DNA of 34,531 nucleotides from BS750m-G62 sp964577175 (GTDB taxonomy: Bacteria > Planctomycetota > Phycisphaerae > FEN-1346), in assembly GCA_964577175.1 (NCBI GenBank), contig CAZNYC010000032.1:1-34531 (forward strand), read 5' to 3'. A model generated the notes under the pieces. It saw nothing but the letters and a program-made list of their open reading frames with translations, had not been told where the DNA came from and made no database searches. The position numbers were made by a program, and so were the translations under genes. Of the stretch, positions 1-6,976 are shown piece after piece (position 1 is the stretch's first letter; each line of letters opens with the position of its first letter).

Positions 1-429
1 TTGCCGTGACTCCGGTACTCCGGTACTGCCGTTCATCGCGCTTTTAATTTATATCGCCCCTCCTCGATGCACCGAAAAAAGGCGCAAGTTCGGGGCAAGT
101 TTGCGCGCATCGGCGCGCGTTTCGATCAAAAAGTGGAAAAAAGGGGTACGTTTCGCCTTACCCATTTTAACATTCCGGCCACGGATCGTCCCACACGGGA
201 CAGAATCGGCGATTCGGGGTCGGAAAAAGCGCATTTTCGGGGGGTGCGCGCCAACCCGTTTTCTCAGAGTATCGATCGCACCATGCCGCTTGAGCCCGCC
301 GCGGGAGCGGCCGGTCATCTCCATCTGCCGTGGCACGTGCCGTGCCGGAGGAGCATAACCCGCTGCTTCCGCCGTGGGCTCGAACGACGCCCGTGCCTCT
401 GGCGCCGTCGAAAGCCGCGCCGGAGCGTC
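1..429. other. Intergenic stretch, no gene recognised
   Basis: I see no convincing gene here. The stretch is less GC-rich than the rest of the window and has several A-runs (around 75-80, 128-145 and 226-231). Short open frames on both strands lack a ribosome binding site and resemble nothing I know. A small hairpin of GCGCGC/GCGCGC around a 4-base loop lies near 107-122. The stretch lies downstream of the minus-strand aminotransferase, so it may contain that gene's 3' end. Confidence 0.5.
313..347 (+). repeat. Dispersed repeat, copy 1
   Basis: The stretch contains ATCTCCATCTG followed by a TGGCACGTGCC palindrome. A diverged copy occurs at 1626-1660. The two copies sit on either side of the DegT-type aminotransferase gene. 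Function is unknown; it could be a short mobile or protein-binding repeat. Confidence 0.4.
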
Positions 430-1557
430 CTACAACCGCGCCAGGGCCGATTTCAGCGCCTCGACCACCCGGTCCTGGTCCTCCCCCGTCAGGCGGTTGT
501 AGAACGGCAGAGCCAGCGTCCGGGCGGCCACGTGTTCCGTGACGGGAAAAGCGCCCTTCTTGAACCCGAACCGCTCGCGGTAGAACGGTTGCAGGTGAAC
601 GGGGCTGAAGTAGTTGGAGCACCCGATGCCCGCCGACCGCAGATCCTCCAGCACGGCGTCCCGCTGGTCCTGTGTGAACCGGTCGGCCAGGCGGACCACG
701 AAGACGAACCACGACATCGTGCCCTCGGTGTACGGCGGGGGCGGGACGAGGTCGTCCACATCGGCGAGTTTCTCGAGATAGCGCTCGGCCACGCGCCGCC
801 GGGCCTCGATGAAGTCCGGCAAGCGGGCCAGTTGCGCGATGCCCAGCGCACAGTTGATGTCCGAGAGGCGGTAGTTGTACCCCAGCCGGGCGTGGGCCAG
901 CCAGCCGGCGTCGGGGTCGCGGCCCTGGTTCCGCATGCTGACGCAGAGGTCGGCCAGGGCGTCATCGTCGGTGACGATCATGCCGCCCTCCCCCGTCGTC
1001 ATCTGCTTGTTGGGGTAGAAGGCGAAGGTGGCGGCCCGTCCGAAGGTGCCGGCCAGGCGTCCCCGGTAGGTGGCCCCGATGGCCTCGCAGGCGTCCTCGA
1101 CGACGGGGATGGCGCGGGCCTCGGCGGCCGCCATGACGCGGTCCATCGGCATCGGCCGGCCGAAGACGTGGACCGGCAGCAGGAGGCGGGTGCGGTCGGT
1201 CAGGGCCGCCTCCAGCCGCTCCACGTCCATGTTCCACGTGTCGGGGTCGATGTCGACGAAGACGGGCGTCGCGCCCTCGAACAGGGCGCAGTTGGCCGAA
1301 GCGATGAACGTGAACGGCGTGGTGACCATCTCGTCGCCCGGCCCGAGGCCGAGGGCCCGGACGAGCAGGTGCAGGGCGCTGGTGCCGGAGTTGACCGCCA
1401 CGCCGCGCGCCAGGCGCATGGCATCGGCGAAGGCGCCCTCGAACTCCGGCAGTTTGGGGCCGAGACTGAGGTTCGGCGTCCGGAGGACGTCGACGACGGC
1501 CTGGATATCGTCCTCGTTCAGGTCCGGACGGGCCAGGGGGATCTGCTCGTCAGGCAT
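430..1557 (-). CDS. DegT/DnrJ/EryC1/StrS-family PLP aminotransferase
   Basis: A 375-residue fold-type I aminotransferase of the sugar-nucleotide aminotransferase family. Such enzymes use PLP to transfer an amino group onto a keto-sugar nucleotide for surface glycans or glycosylated metabolites. Visible signatures are the N-terminal NSGTSALHL phosphate-loop region (about 56-64), the VEDACEA motif whose Asp155 should pair with the PLP ring nitrogen, and FYPNKQMTTGEGG with Lys184 as the expected Schiff-base lysine. GYNYRLSDINCALG (about 226-239) is also typical. Length is normal for the family. The ATG at 1557 has only a weak AAAGG about 10 bases upstream, but the protein starts exactly where family members start (IPLARPDL). 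An open frame continues upstream, but only as an out-of-frame reading of the mutase gene. Neighbouring glycan genes support a sugar substrate; the exact one cannot be read from sequence. Confidence 0.93.
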   Translation of the reverse strand: MPDEQIPLARPDLNEDDIQAVVDVLRTPNLSLGPKLPEFEGAFADAMRLARGVAVNSGTSALHLLVRALGLGPGDEMVTTPFTFIASANCALFEGATPVFVDIDPDTWNMDVERLEAALTDRTRLLLPVHVFGRPMPMDRVMAAAEARAIPVVEDACEAIGATYRGRLAGTFGRAATFAFYPNKQMTTGEGGMIVTDDDALADLCVSMRNQGRDPDAGWLAHARLGYNYRLSDINCALGIAQLARLPDFIEARRRVAERYLEKLADVDDLVPPPPYTEGTMSWFVFVVRLADRFTQDQRDAVLEDLRSAGIGCSNYFSPVHLQPFYRERFGFKKGAFPVTEHVAARTLALPFYNRLTGEDQDRVVEALKSALARL

Positions 1558-1625
1558 GGCGTATGGGCCTTTCTGAAACGTGGAACGGTCGCCCGCCGCG
1601 GGCTGGTCCGCCGGGGGAAGGGCGG

Positions 1626-1660
1626 GGTATCTCCATCTGGCATGGCATGTGCCACGGCCG
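1626..1660 (+). repeat. Dispersed repeat, copy 2
   Basis: Second copy of the element at 313-347: ATCTCCATCTG, then a palindromic GGCATGGCATGTGCC-like core. It lies in the 203-base gap between the mutase stop and the aminotransferase start, a gap that also contains GC-rich inverted repeats (about 1674-1694). Confidence 0.4.
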
Positions 1661-1760
1661 AACGAGGCTGTCCGGCCGCTCCCGCGGCCGGCTCGAACGG
1701 CCAGGCACAGGTTCGCGCGCGGCGGGTGCCCAGGCCCGCTGCGCAGCAGTTCTCGCCCGC

Positions 1761-3353
1761 CTACGCCTGCGTATCGGGCACAGGGAGGCCCTGCCCTTCG
1801 ACCAGCGCGCGGTAGGTTTTCTCGATGCGGTCCCAGTTTTCCTCGCGGTCGAGGGACCAGAACCGGCCGATGATGGTCACGAGGCGGCCGGTCTGGAGCC
1901 GCGCGCACTCGCACTCCACCTCTTCGCAGTAGATGGCGCCGGACTCCGGCCGCTCGCCGCGCCGGCCCAGCATCCCGTGGATGTACACCTCGCCCACGCC
2001 CCGGGCATGGGCCATCCGCAGGAGTTCCAGCAGGTGGCGGACAGAGCCGTGGCTGGAGTAGAACGAGATGATGCCCAGCAGGTGGAGCGGCCGGCCGTCG
2101 CGTTTGGCGCCTTCCATGGCCCAGACCATGGCCTCGTTTTCGCGGAACGAGCCGTCGGCGATCGCCCGCTCGATGCGGACGCGGTCGGAGGCCACCACCC
2201 GCCCCGCCCCGATGTGCAGGTGCCCGCACTCGCTGTTGCCGACGGTCCCCTCGGGCATGCCGACGGCCGTGCCGGAGGCCGCCAGGCGCGTGGACGGATA
2301 CGCGGCGCGGAGGCGGTCCATGACGGGGGTGTCGGCGGCGGCGATGAGGTCCGCGTCGGAGCCGTCGCCCTCGCCCCAGCCGTCGAGCAGGAGGACGAGA
2401 ACCCGCCGGCCGTCGCGGGCGGGCAGCGGGTCGGCCAGCAGGCTCGTGCCGGTCATCGCGGGCGGCCGCTCCAGGCCCATGAGGTCCAGGACCGTGGGGG
2501 CGACGTCGGTCAGCGCCCCGCCGTCGCGGAGGACGCCCGCGGTCCGTCCCTCCACCGCCGGGTCCGCCAGGACAAACGGGACGGGGCTGTCGGTGTGGCC
2601 CGTGTCGACGGTGCCGTCCGGATAGTACCACTTCTCCACGGTGCCGTGGTCGGCGGTGACGAGGACGGTGACGCCGGCGTCTTGGGCGGCGTCGATGACG
2701 CGTCCGGCCTCGCGGTCGACGGTGGCAACGGCCGTCAGGATGGCGTCGCGGTTCTCGATGTGGCCGAGTACGTCGACGTTGGCGAAGTTGACCATGAGGA
2801 AGGCGGCGTCGCCCTGGAGGGCTTCGACGGCGGCGTCGGCGACGTCGGCGGCGGCCAACTCGGGCACCTCGTCATAATGGAGCGTGCCGGGGCTCTCGGC
2901 GGCCACGCGCTCCTCGCCCGGGAACGGCTCGGACCGCTTTCCGTTCAGGAAATGGGAGATGTGGATCGCCTTCTCGGACTCCGAGATCTTAATCTGCGGG
3001 AGGCCCGCCCGGCTGATGCACTCGCTCAAAGTATCCGGCAGGGCCCCGGCGGGCGGAAACGCCACCCGCACGTCCAGGGCCGGGCTGTACTGGATCATCG
3101 TGGCCCAGTGGGTCTCGATGGGCGCGGTGGTGAAGTGGGCGAACGCCGGCTCGGTGAACGCCTGGGTGAGTTCGATCTCCCGCTCGCCACGGATATCGTA
3201 GAAGATGACGTAATCGCCCCCGCCGATGCGGCCGACGGGCCGGCCATCGGCGCCGACGAGGACTCGCGGCTCCATGGCTTCGTCTTCCTCGCCCGCGCGG
3301 TAGGCGGCGCGGACGGCGTCGGCGATGGGGCACGGCACGGTGGTTTCGGGCAA
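1761..3353 (-). CDS. gpmI: Circularly permuted cofactor-independent phosphoglycerate mutase
   Basis: A 530-residue iPGM-like enzyme (3-phosphoglycerate to 2-phosphoglycerate, glycolysis) whose parts are in the wrong order. Residues 1-310 match the second half of normal iPGM: DEAMEP (about 24-29), FYDIRGER with Arg55/Arg58, SESEK with Lys128, NFANVDVLGH with Asp194/His198, TADHG with Asp235/His236, TGHTDSPVP with His253, then the usual C-terminal MTGTSLL. The frame runs straight into the normal N-terminus: LLLDGWG (Asp324), GNSECGH with nucleophile Ser374, SSHGS (His435) and GRFWSLDR (Arg497/Arg503). It ends where the two halves would normally join, at TYRALVEGQG. The usual DGRD is GRRG here, so one substrate-binding Asp is lost. 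I chose the TTG at 3353 because AGGAGG lies 4 bases upstream; a TTG at 3398 is the alternative. A ribbon-helix-helix gene precedes it by 63 bases. Confidence 0.92.
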   Translation of the reverse strand: MPETTVPCPIADAVRAAYRAGEEDEAMEPRVLVGADGRPVGRIGGGDYVIFYDIRGEREIELTQAFTEPAFAHFTTAPIETHWATMIQYSPALDVRVAFPPAGALPDTLSECISRAGLPQIKISESEKAIHISHFLNGKRSEPFPGEERVAAESPGTLHYDEVPELAAADVADAAVEALQGDAAFLMVNFANVDVLGHIENRDAILTAVATVDREAGRVIDAAQDAGVTVLVTADHGTVEKWYYPDGTVDTGHTDSPVPFVLADPAVEGRTAGVLRDGGALTDVAPTVLDLMGLERPPAMTGTSLLADPLPARDGRRVLVLLLDGWGEGDGSDADLIAAADTPVMDRLRAAYPSTRLAASGTAVGMPEGTVGNSECGHLHIGAGRVVASDRVRIERAIADGSFRENEAMVWAMEGAKRDGRPLHLLGIISFYSSHGSVRHLLELLRMAHARGVGEVYIHGMLGRRGERPESGAIYCEEVECECARLQTGRLVTIIGRFWSLDREENWDRIEKTYRALVEGQGLPVPDTQA

Positions 3354-3416
3354 GATGCCTCCTCGGATCTGTTCCCCCTTCGCGGGTCTTGGAAGCAAGG
3401 CGGACGGCGGTGCGGG

Positions 3417-3665
3417 TCAGTCCAGGTAACCGAGGGCCCGGAGCCGCTGGCGGATGAGGTCGACCTCGCGGCCGGAGAGGCCGCCGCTGTCGCTCGCGCC
3501 CTCGACGGCGGCCAGGTCCCGGAGGACGTAGACGACGAACTCGGTGACCGAGCCGAAGCCCGTACCCTGGATAATCTGCTGGATCCGCCCGTAGAGTTCG
3601 CGGGGGATTTTGATGGTGACCTTGTTGCGTCCGGCCGGCCCGGATTTCCCGTTTTTGGCCTGCAT
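3417..3665 (-). CDS. Small ribbon-helix-helix-like protein
   Basis: An 82-residue protein with a basic N-terminus and a segment reading KVTIKIPRELYGRIQQII, the beta-strand plus first helix expected of ribbon-helix-helix DNA-binding proteins. TGFGSVTEFVVYVLRDLA follows as the second helix. The C-terminus, LSGREVDLIRQRLRALGYLD, is a second short helical motif. The ATG at 3665 has GGAGG 5 bases upstream; an open frame extends further upstream but lacks such a site. The gene lies 63 bases before the permuted phosphoglycerate mutase on the same strand and behind a good candidate promoter, so the two are probably co-transcribed. A role as a local regulator is inference; the family also includes antitoxins, but I see no toxin next to it. 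Confidence 0.75.
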   Translation of the reverse strand: MQAKNGKSGPAGRNKVTIKIPRELYGRIQQIIQGTGFGSVTEFVVYVLRDLAAVEGASDSGGLSGREVDLIRQRLRALGYLD

Positions 3666-3708
3666 GGCCGCCTCCAGAGTGCGATCGGATTCCGCCTGCA
3701 CTCCCATC

Positions 3709-3736
3709 AGCATACCCGCGCCAAGGCCCCTGTCAA
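3709..3736 (-). promoter_or_regulatory. Candidate sigma70-type promoter for the RHH-mutase pair
   Basis: Reading on the minus strand, TTGACA (3736-3731) is followed after 16 bases by TATGCT (3714-3709). The spacer ends in GCGGG, as in the promoter at 4923-4950, which has the same two hexamers. The predicted start would give a leader of about 35 bases. Confidence 0.6.
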
Positions 3737-3807
3737 ACGTGAAACGGGGAGAGCCACTTCACAGGCGCCACCGGTTGCGTGCCAAACCGTGGGCCGAGAC
3801 CGCGACA

Positions 3808-3830
3808 CACCGATTGGCAAGCAATCGGTG
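3808..3830. repeat. Intergenic hairpin repeat
   Basis: Perfect 8-base inverted repeat CACCGATT/AATCGGTG around GGCAAGC, followed by GCAC. A related hairpin, with arms CACTG/CAGTG and centre ACAAG, lies at 13697-13719 and is also followed by GCAC. It is probably a dispersed palindromic repeat rather than a terminator, because no T-run follows on either strand. Confidence 0.45.
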
Positions 3831-3869
3831 GCACCGCCGTGGCGACAATCCCCCTGCCCGCCGGGCGCC

Positions 3870-4880
3870 TCAGGATTCCTTGATTTCGCGGCCGGCCTCG
3901 TCCATCCCCACGTCTTCGGCCCGGCGGAAGACGGCTTCGTCGTAACGGAGCATGACGAGGCCGGCCTCCCAGGCGTCCGGGTCGATCGCGGGCTCGCGGC
4001 CGAGGTGTTCCTGGATAAGCCAGGTGGGGAAGTCCGCGCCGGCCCGGATGGCGAGCGGCACGCCCCCGCCGAACCGGGGGTTCACGTCGAAGAACTTGAT
4101 CGCGCCCTTGGGATCGACGCGGCACTGGCACGTGACGACGCCGCGGCACCCGCCGAGCACCTCCGCCAGGTGCATGCTGCGGCGGATGATCTCCGGGTCG
4201 CGGACGGTCATCCCTTTCGACACCTCACCGGCCCGCACCTGGATGCGCCATCGCGGCACGGCGACGCGCGGCCGGCCGTCCAGCCCGGTGTAGACGTCGA
4301 CGGTATACTCGCGGCCTTCGACGTATTCCTGCAGGATGAGCCGCCGGCGGCGCCGGCCCAACCGCTTCACCGCCGACGCGCTGCGTAACTGCCGGACCCG
4401 TTTCGACGCGCTGCCGTACCGGTCCTTCGCGATGATCGGGAACGGGCCGCCAACCGCCTCCTTGAACGACAGGAGCCGCGGCGTCGCCACACCGTGTTCG
4501 CTCAGGAACCGGAACGCCCGCCGCTTATCCCAGCACGTGCGGGTGACCTCGGCGGAGGAGACGACGACGCGGACGCCCTCGGCCTCGAACCGCTCGCGGG
4601 CGTCGGCCAGGGTTACCAGTTCCCAGTCGATGAGCGGCACGACGAGGTCCACGTGCTCGTGCCGGCACACGTCGAGTAGAGCGTCGACATAATCCGGCGC
4701 GTTCACGCCGGGCACGACGAACCCCTCGTCCGCCGCATGGAACGCCGGCGCCAGGCGGGACCAGTCCGCCCCGAGCACGCGGCCTTGCACGCCCACCGTC
4801 TCCAGCGATCGGCGGAACGCCTCCGCCAGGCTCACGCGGCGACCGATGCAGGTCAGCAGGATGTTCACGCGTTCGGCCAT
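3870..4880 (-). CDS. ATP-grasp carboxylate-amine ligase-like protein
   Basis: A 336-residue ATP-grasp protein of the CarB/PylC-like type. Such enzymes activate a carboxylate with ATP as an acyl-phosphate and join it to an amine. The N-terminal pre-ATP-grasp Rossmann part begins NILLTCIGRRVSLAEAF. An ATP-binding lysine lies in FPIIAKDRYGSASKRV (about 148-163), followed by LILQEYVEGREYTVDVY (about 181-197). The metal-binding end is IKFFDVNPRFGGGVPLA (about 262-278). The ATG at 4880 is preceded by AAGG 8 bases upstream and by a good promoter. Proteins of this kind often sit in polysaccharide clusters next to sugar transferases, as here, where they may attach an amino acid or other acyl group to a sugar. 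The substrate cannot be read from the sequence. Confidence 0.85.
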   Translation of the reverse strand: MAERVNILLTCIGRRVSLAEAFRRSLETVGVQGRVLGADWSRLAPAFHAADEGFVVPGVNAPDYVDALLDVCRHEHVDLVVPLIDWELVTLADARERFEAEGVRVVVSSAEVTRTCWDKRRAFRFLSEHGVATPRLLSFKEAVGGPFPIIAKDRYGSASKRVRQLRSASAVKRLGRRRRRLILQEYVEGREYTVDVYTGLDGRPRVAVPRWRIQVRAGEVSKGMTVRDPEIIRRSMHLAEVLGGCRGVVTCQCRVDPKGAIKFFDVNPRFGGGVPLAIRAGADFPTWLIQEHLGREPAIDPDAWEAGLVMLRYDEAVFRRAEDVGMDEAGREIKES

Positions 4881-4922
4881 TCGTGTACCTTGCGGGTGGT
4901 CCGGCGATGTGACCGCCTGCGT

Positions 4923-4950
4923 AGCATACCCGCCGGGGGCCTCGTGTCAA
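4923..4950 (-). promoter_or_regulatory. Candidate sigma70-type promoter for the ATP-grasp gene
   Basis: On the minus strand TTGACA (4950-4945), a 16-base spacer ending GCGGG, then TATGCT (4928-4923). The hexamers and spacer length are identical to those at 3709-3736. The start site would lie about 36 bases upstream of the ATG. Confidence 0.6.
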
Positions 4951-4990
4951 CACTTGGGCACGGGTGCACCGACGCCGTCCGCCGGCGTCG

Positions 4991-5575
4991 TCACCATTTC
5001 TGGTACGCCGTCTCGCGGCCGAGGCCTTTGAAGACCGTGCGCCACAGGATGCGGAGGTCCAGGCCCAGGCTCATCTGTTCGACGTACCGGACGTCGATCT
5101 GGAGTTTCTTTTCGTGGGGCACCTCGCCCCGGCCTTGGACCTGGGCCAGGCCGGTGATGCCCGGCCGGACCTCCAGCCGCCGCCGCTGCCGGGGCGTGAA
5201 CGCGCGGGCCTGGCTCATGTACAGCGGCCGGGGGCCCACGAGGCTCATGTCGCCCTTCAGCACGTTCCAGAGTTGCGGCAGTTCGTCGAGGCTCGTTTCG
5301 CGGAGCCATCGGCCGAGGGGCGTCAGGCGCGGGTCCTCGGGCGAGTCCGGGCTCACGCCGAAGGGGGCCGCGTCGGCCCGCATCGTCCGGAACTTGTACA
5401 TCGTAAACGGCTGCATGTGCCGGCCGGCCCGCTCCTGGCGAAAGAGGATGGGGCCCGGGCTGTCGCGCCGGATCGCCAGGGCGATGGCGAGCAGCAGGGG
5501 CCAGCCCAAGAGCAGCGCCCCGGCCGCGACGGCCACGTCCATCGCGCGTTTGACGGCCGCCTGCGCCGGACCCAT
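4991..5575 (-). CDS. Small phosphoglycosyl transferase (bacterial sugar transferase, PF02397 type)
   Basis: A 194-residue membrane-associated enzyme that would transfer a sugar phosphate from a nucleotide sugar to undecaprenyl phosphate, the first step of a surface-glycan repeat unit. One hydrophobic segment (about 12-34) is followed by FRQERAG, the FTMYKFRTM block (about 56-64), the signature ETSLDELPQLWNVLKGDMSLVGPRP (split about 93-117) and RPGITGLAQV. It lacks the N-terminal multi-span domain of WcaJ/WbaP, so it resembles the minimal PglC-type catalytic unit. The ATG at 5575 has GGGAGG 4 bases upstream; an upstream extension of the frame reads through a palindromic repeat and is not credible. 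It is 181 bases downstream of the UbiA-type gene on the same strand. Confidence 0.93.
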   Translation of the reverse strand: MGPAQAAVKRAMDVAVAAGALLLGWPLLLAIALAIRRDSPGPILFRQERAGRHMQPFTMYKFRTMRADAAPFGVSPDSPEDPRLTPLGRWLRETSLDELPQLWNVLKGDMSLVGPRPLYMSQARAFTPRQRRRLEVRPGITGLAQVQGRGEVPHEKKLQIDVRYVEQMSLGLDLRILWRTVFKGLGRETAYQKW

Positions 5576-5596
5576 CGTCCCTCCCGATAGCCGCTG

Positions 5597-5673
5597 CGCG
5601 GTGGGTCTCCGTACCCACCGCGCCCGATCACACACGTCTACGGCTGCGTGGTGGGCAGTCCTGCCCCCCACGC
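5597..5673. repeat. Two adjacent GC-rich palindromes
   Basis: Palindrome 1 (5597-5622) has arms CGCGGTGGGT/ACCCACCGCG around CTCCGT. Palindrome 2 (5646-5673) has arms GCGTGGTGGGCA/TGCCCCCCACGC around GTCC. Further family members lie at 8274-8301, 15651-15670, 23839-23862 and 33009-33032. A longer GC-rich inverted repeat built on CCGGCCGG follows at about 5685-5740. Confidence 0.6.
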
Positions 5674-5755
5674 AACGCCTCTGTGTGGCCCGGCCGGTCT
5701 TGCCCGGCCGGGAGGAATCCGGCCTTCGTTCCCGGCCGGACCACACACGCCGGCT

Positions 5756-6643
5756 TCATAGCGCGTACAGCACCGCCGCCACCATCCCCAGCCACGCCAC
5801 GAGGGCCACGACGAACGGCGGGTCGCGGCGGAACATATCGACCGGCCCCGTCACGCGCCCCGCCAGCGTCAGGCTGTAGAACCGGAACACGCCGTAGACC
5901 ACCGGCAGGACCGTCACGAACAACCAGGGCCGGCTTTCGGTCTTCCCCCCGGTTCCCGGCGGGCTGACCGTGTAGAGCATGTACGTAACGATGGCCAGGC
6001 CCGCCGAGATCGTCATCATCTGTTCCAGACCTCGCCGGGAGTAGACCGACCACGCGACGGCCCGCGTCTCGGGGGCCCGGTCGCCGAGGGCGGCCCGTTC
6101 GGCCTCCCGCTTGGCGAAGCCGAGGAAGAGGCTGAGCGTCAGGGTGCACAGGAGGAGCCAGCGGCTGACCTCGACCCCCGCCGCCATGCCGCCCGCCTCC
6201 GCCCGGAGCAGAAATCCGCACGCGATGAGGAGGACGTCGAGGATCGCCGCCCGCTTCAGCCCCAGCGTGTAAGCGGCCATGAGGACGAGGTAGCCGCCGA
6301 CGATCCAGGGCACGCGGGGCCCGGCGAGGACCGAGAGCCCCATCCCTCCCGCCGCCAGGGCGAGGCCGAAGACGGTCGCCGTCGCCGACGACACGGCGCC
6401 GGAGGCGACGGGCCGGTCGCGCTTCAGCGGGTGCCGGCCGTCCTGCCGCCGGTCCACCAGGTCGTTGAAGGCATAGACCCCGCTGGAAGCGAGGCAGAAC
6501 GCCGCGGCCGCCCATGCGACGGCCGTCCACGCCTCGGCGTCGCCGGCCCGCCCGCCGAAGACGATCGCCGCCAGGACGAAGGCGTTCTTGATCCAGTGGG
6601 CCGGTCGGGCCAGGCGAACGAGGTTGCGGGCGATGCCCTTCAC
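5756..6643 (-). CDS. UbiA-family prenyltransferase, decaprenyl-phosphate phosphoribosyltransferase-like
   Basis: A 295-residue integral membrane protein with about eight hydrophobic segments. The UbiA signature is present as NDLVDRRQDGRHPLKRDRPVASG (split about 60-82), whose Asp residues bind the Mg-diphosphate. A second conserved region follows LGLKRAAILDVLLIACGF. The sequence style (ARPAHWIKNAFVLAA at the N-terminus, KRDRPVASG, GFAKREAE) matches the branch annotated as phosphoribosyl or decaprenyl-phosphate ribose synthases rather than quinone-pathway UbiA. Those enzymes place a phosphosugar on a polyprenyl phosphate. The start is GTG at 6643 with GGAAGG about 8 bases upstream. The 3' neighbour is the phosphoglycosyl transferase, which fits a lipid-linked sugar pathway. 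The precise donor is uncertain. Confidence 0.87.
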   Translation of the reverse strand: MKGIARNLVRLARPAHWIKNAFVLAAIVFGGRAGDAEAWTAVAWAAAAFCLASSGVYAFNDLVDRRQDGRHPLKRDRPVASGAVSSATATVFGLALAAGGMGLSVLAGPRVPWIVGGYLVLMAAYTLGLKRAAILDVLLIACGFLLRAEAGGMAAGVEVSRWLLLCTLTLSLFLGFAKREAERAALGDRAPETRAVAWSVYSRRGLEQMMTISAGLAIVTYMLYTVSPPGTGGKTESRPWLFVTVLPVVYGVFRFYSLTLAGRVTGPVDMFRRDPPFVVALVAWLGMVAAVLYAL

Positions 6644-6681
6644 GCGTGTCCCTTCCGCGGACTCACCCCATGGCCGCCTCC

Positions 6682-6710
6682 TTTAGACTCGGTGGGCGGA
6701 CCGGTGTCAA
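6682..6710 (-). promoter_or_regulatory. Candidate promoter for the UbiA-type gene
   Basis: On the minus strand TTGACA (6710-6705), 17 bases, TCTAAA (6687-6682). The start site would fall about 30 bases upstream of the GTG. Confidence 0.55.
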
Positions 6711-6797
6711 CCCTTCGGCTGTGCGGATTATCGGCACCTGGACGGCTGCGGTGCCAGCGAAACGCCGCGATGGACGGTGCCGCCCGCGTCCCCGGCC

Positions 6798-6905
6798 GGT
6801 CTTGTGTGGCCGGGCCGGTCTTGTCCGGCCGGGGACGAAAGGCGGGTTGCTCCCCGCCGGACTAGGCATGCCTGAGCCTGGCCGAACGGCCCGGCCGGGC
6901 CACAC
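6798..6905. repeat. GC-rich inverted repeats with CCGGCCGG cores
   Basis: A cluster of palindromic segments built from CCGGCC and GGCCGG, with the phrase GGTCTTG(T)CCGGCC also seen near 5697. These explain several open frames of odd composition here. No gene is seen between 6711 and 6920 apart from these repeats. Confidence 0.45.
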
Positions 6906-6920
6906 GCGGGCGCTGGCTGG

Positions 6921-6949
6921 TTGAACATCCCGCCGGCGGCGGGTAGGAT
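6921..6949 (+). promoter_or_regulatory. Candidate promoter for the queuosine mannosyltransferase homologue
   Basis: TTGAAC (6921-6926), 17 bases, TAGGAT (6944-6949). Transcription would start near 6956, about 20 bases before the GTG start, leaving room for the GGGAG ribosome binding site. Confidence 0.55.
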
Positions 6950-6976
6950 GCAGCCGTCCCCGACAGGGAGCCTCCC

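Noticed and set aside
49..336. Possible 95-codon minus-strand gene at the left edge
   Set aside because: It has no convincing ribosome binding site, crosses the repeat at 313-347 and shows no known motif.
430..2631. Aminotransferase with a 358-residue N-terminal extension
   Set aside because: The extension is the mutase gene read in the wrong frame; the family start matches the ATG at 1557.
6663..6681. AGGAGG followed by ATG GGG TGA upstream of the UbiA-type gene, a possible two-codon leader frame
   Set aside because: The AGGAGG lies between the predicted -10 and the transcription start, so it would not be in the mRNA.
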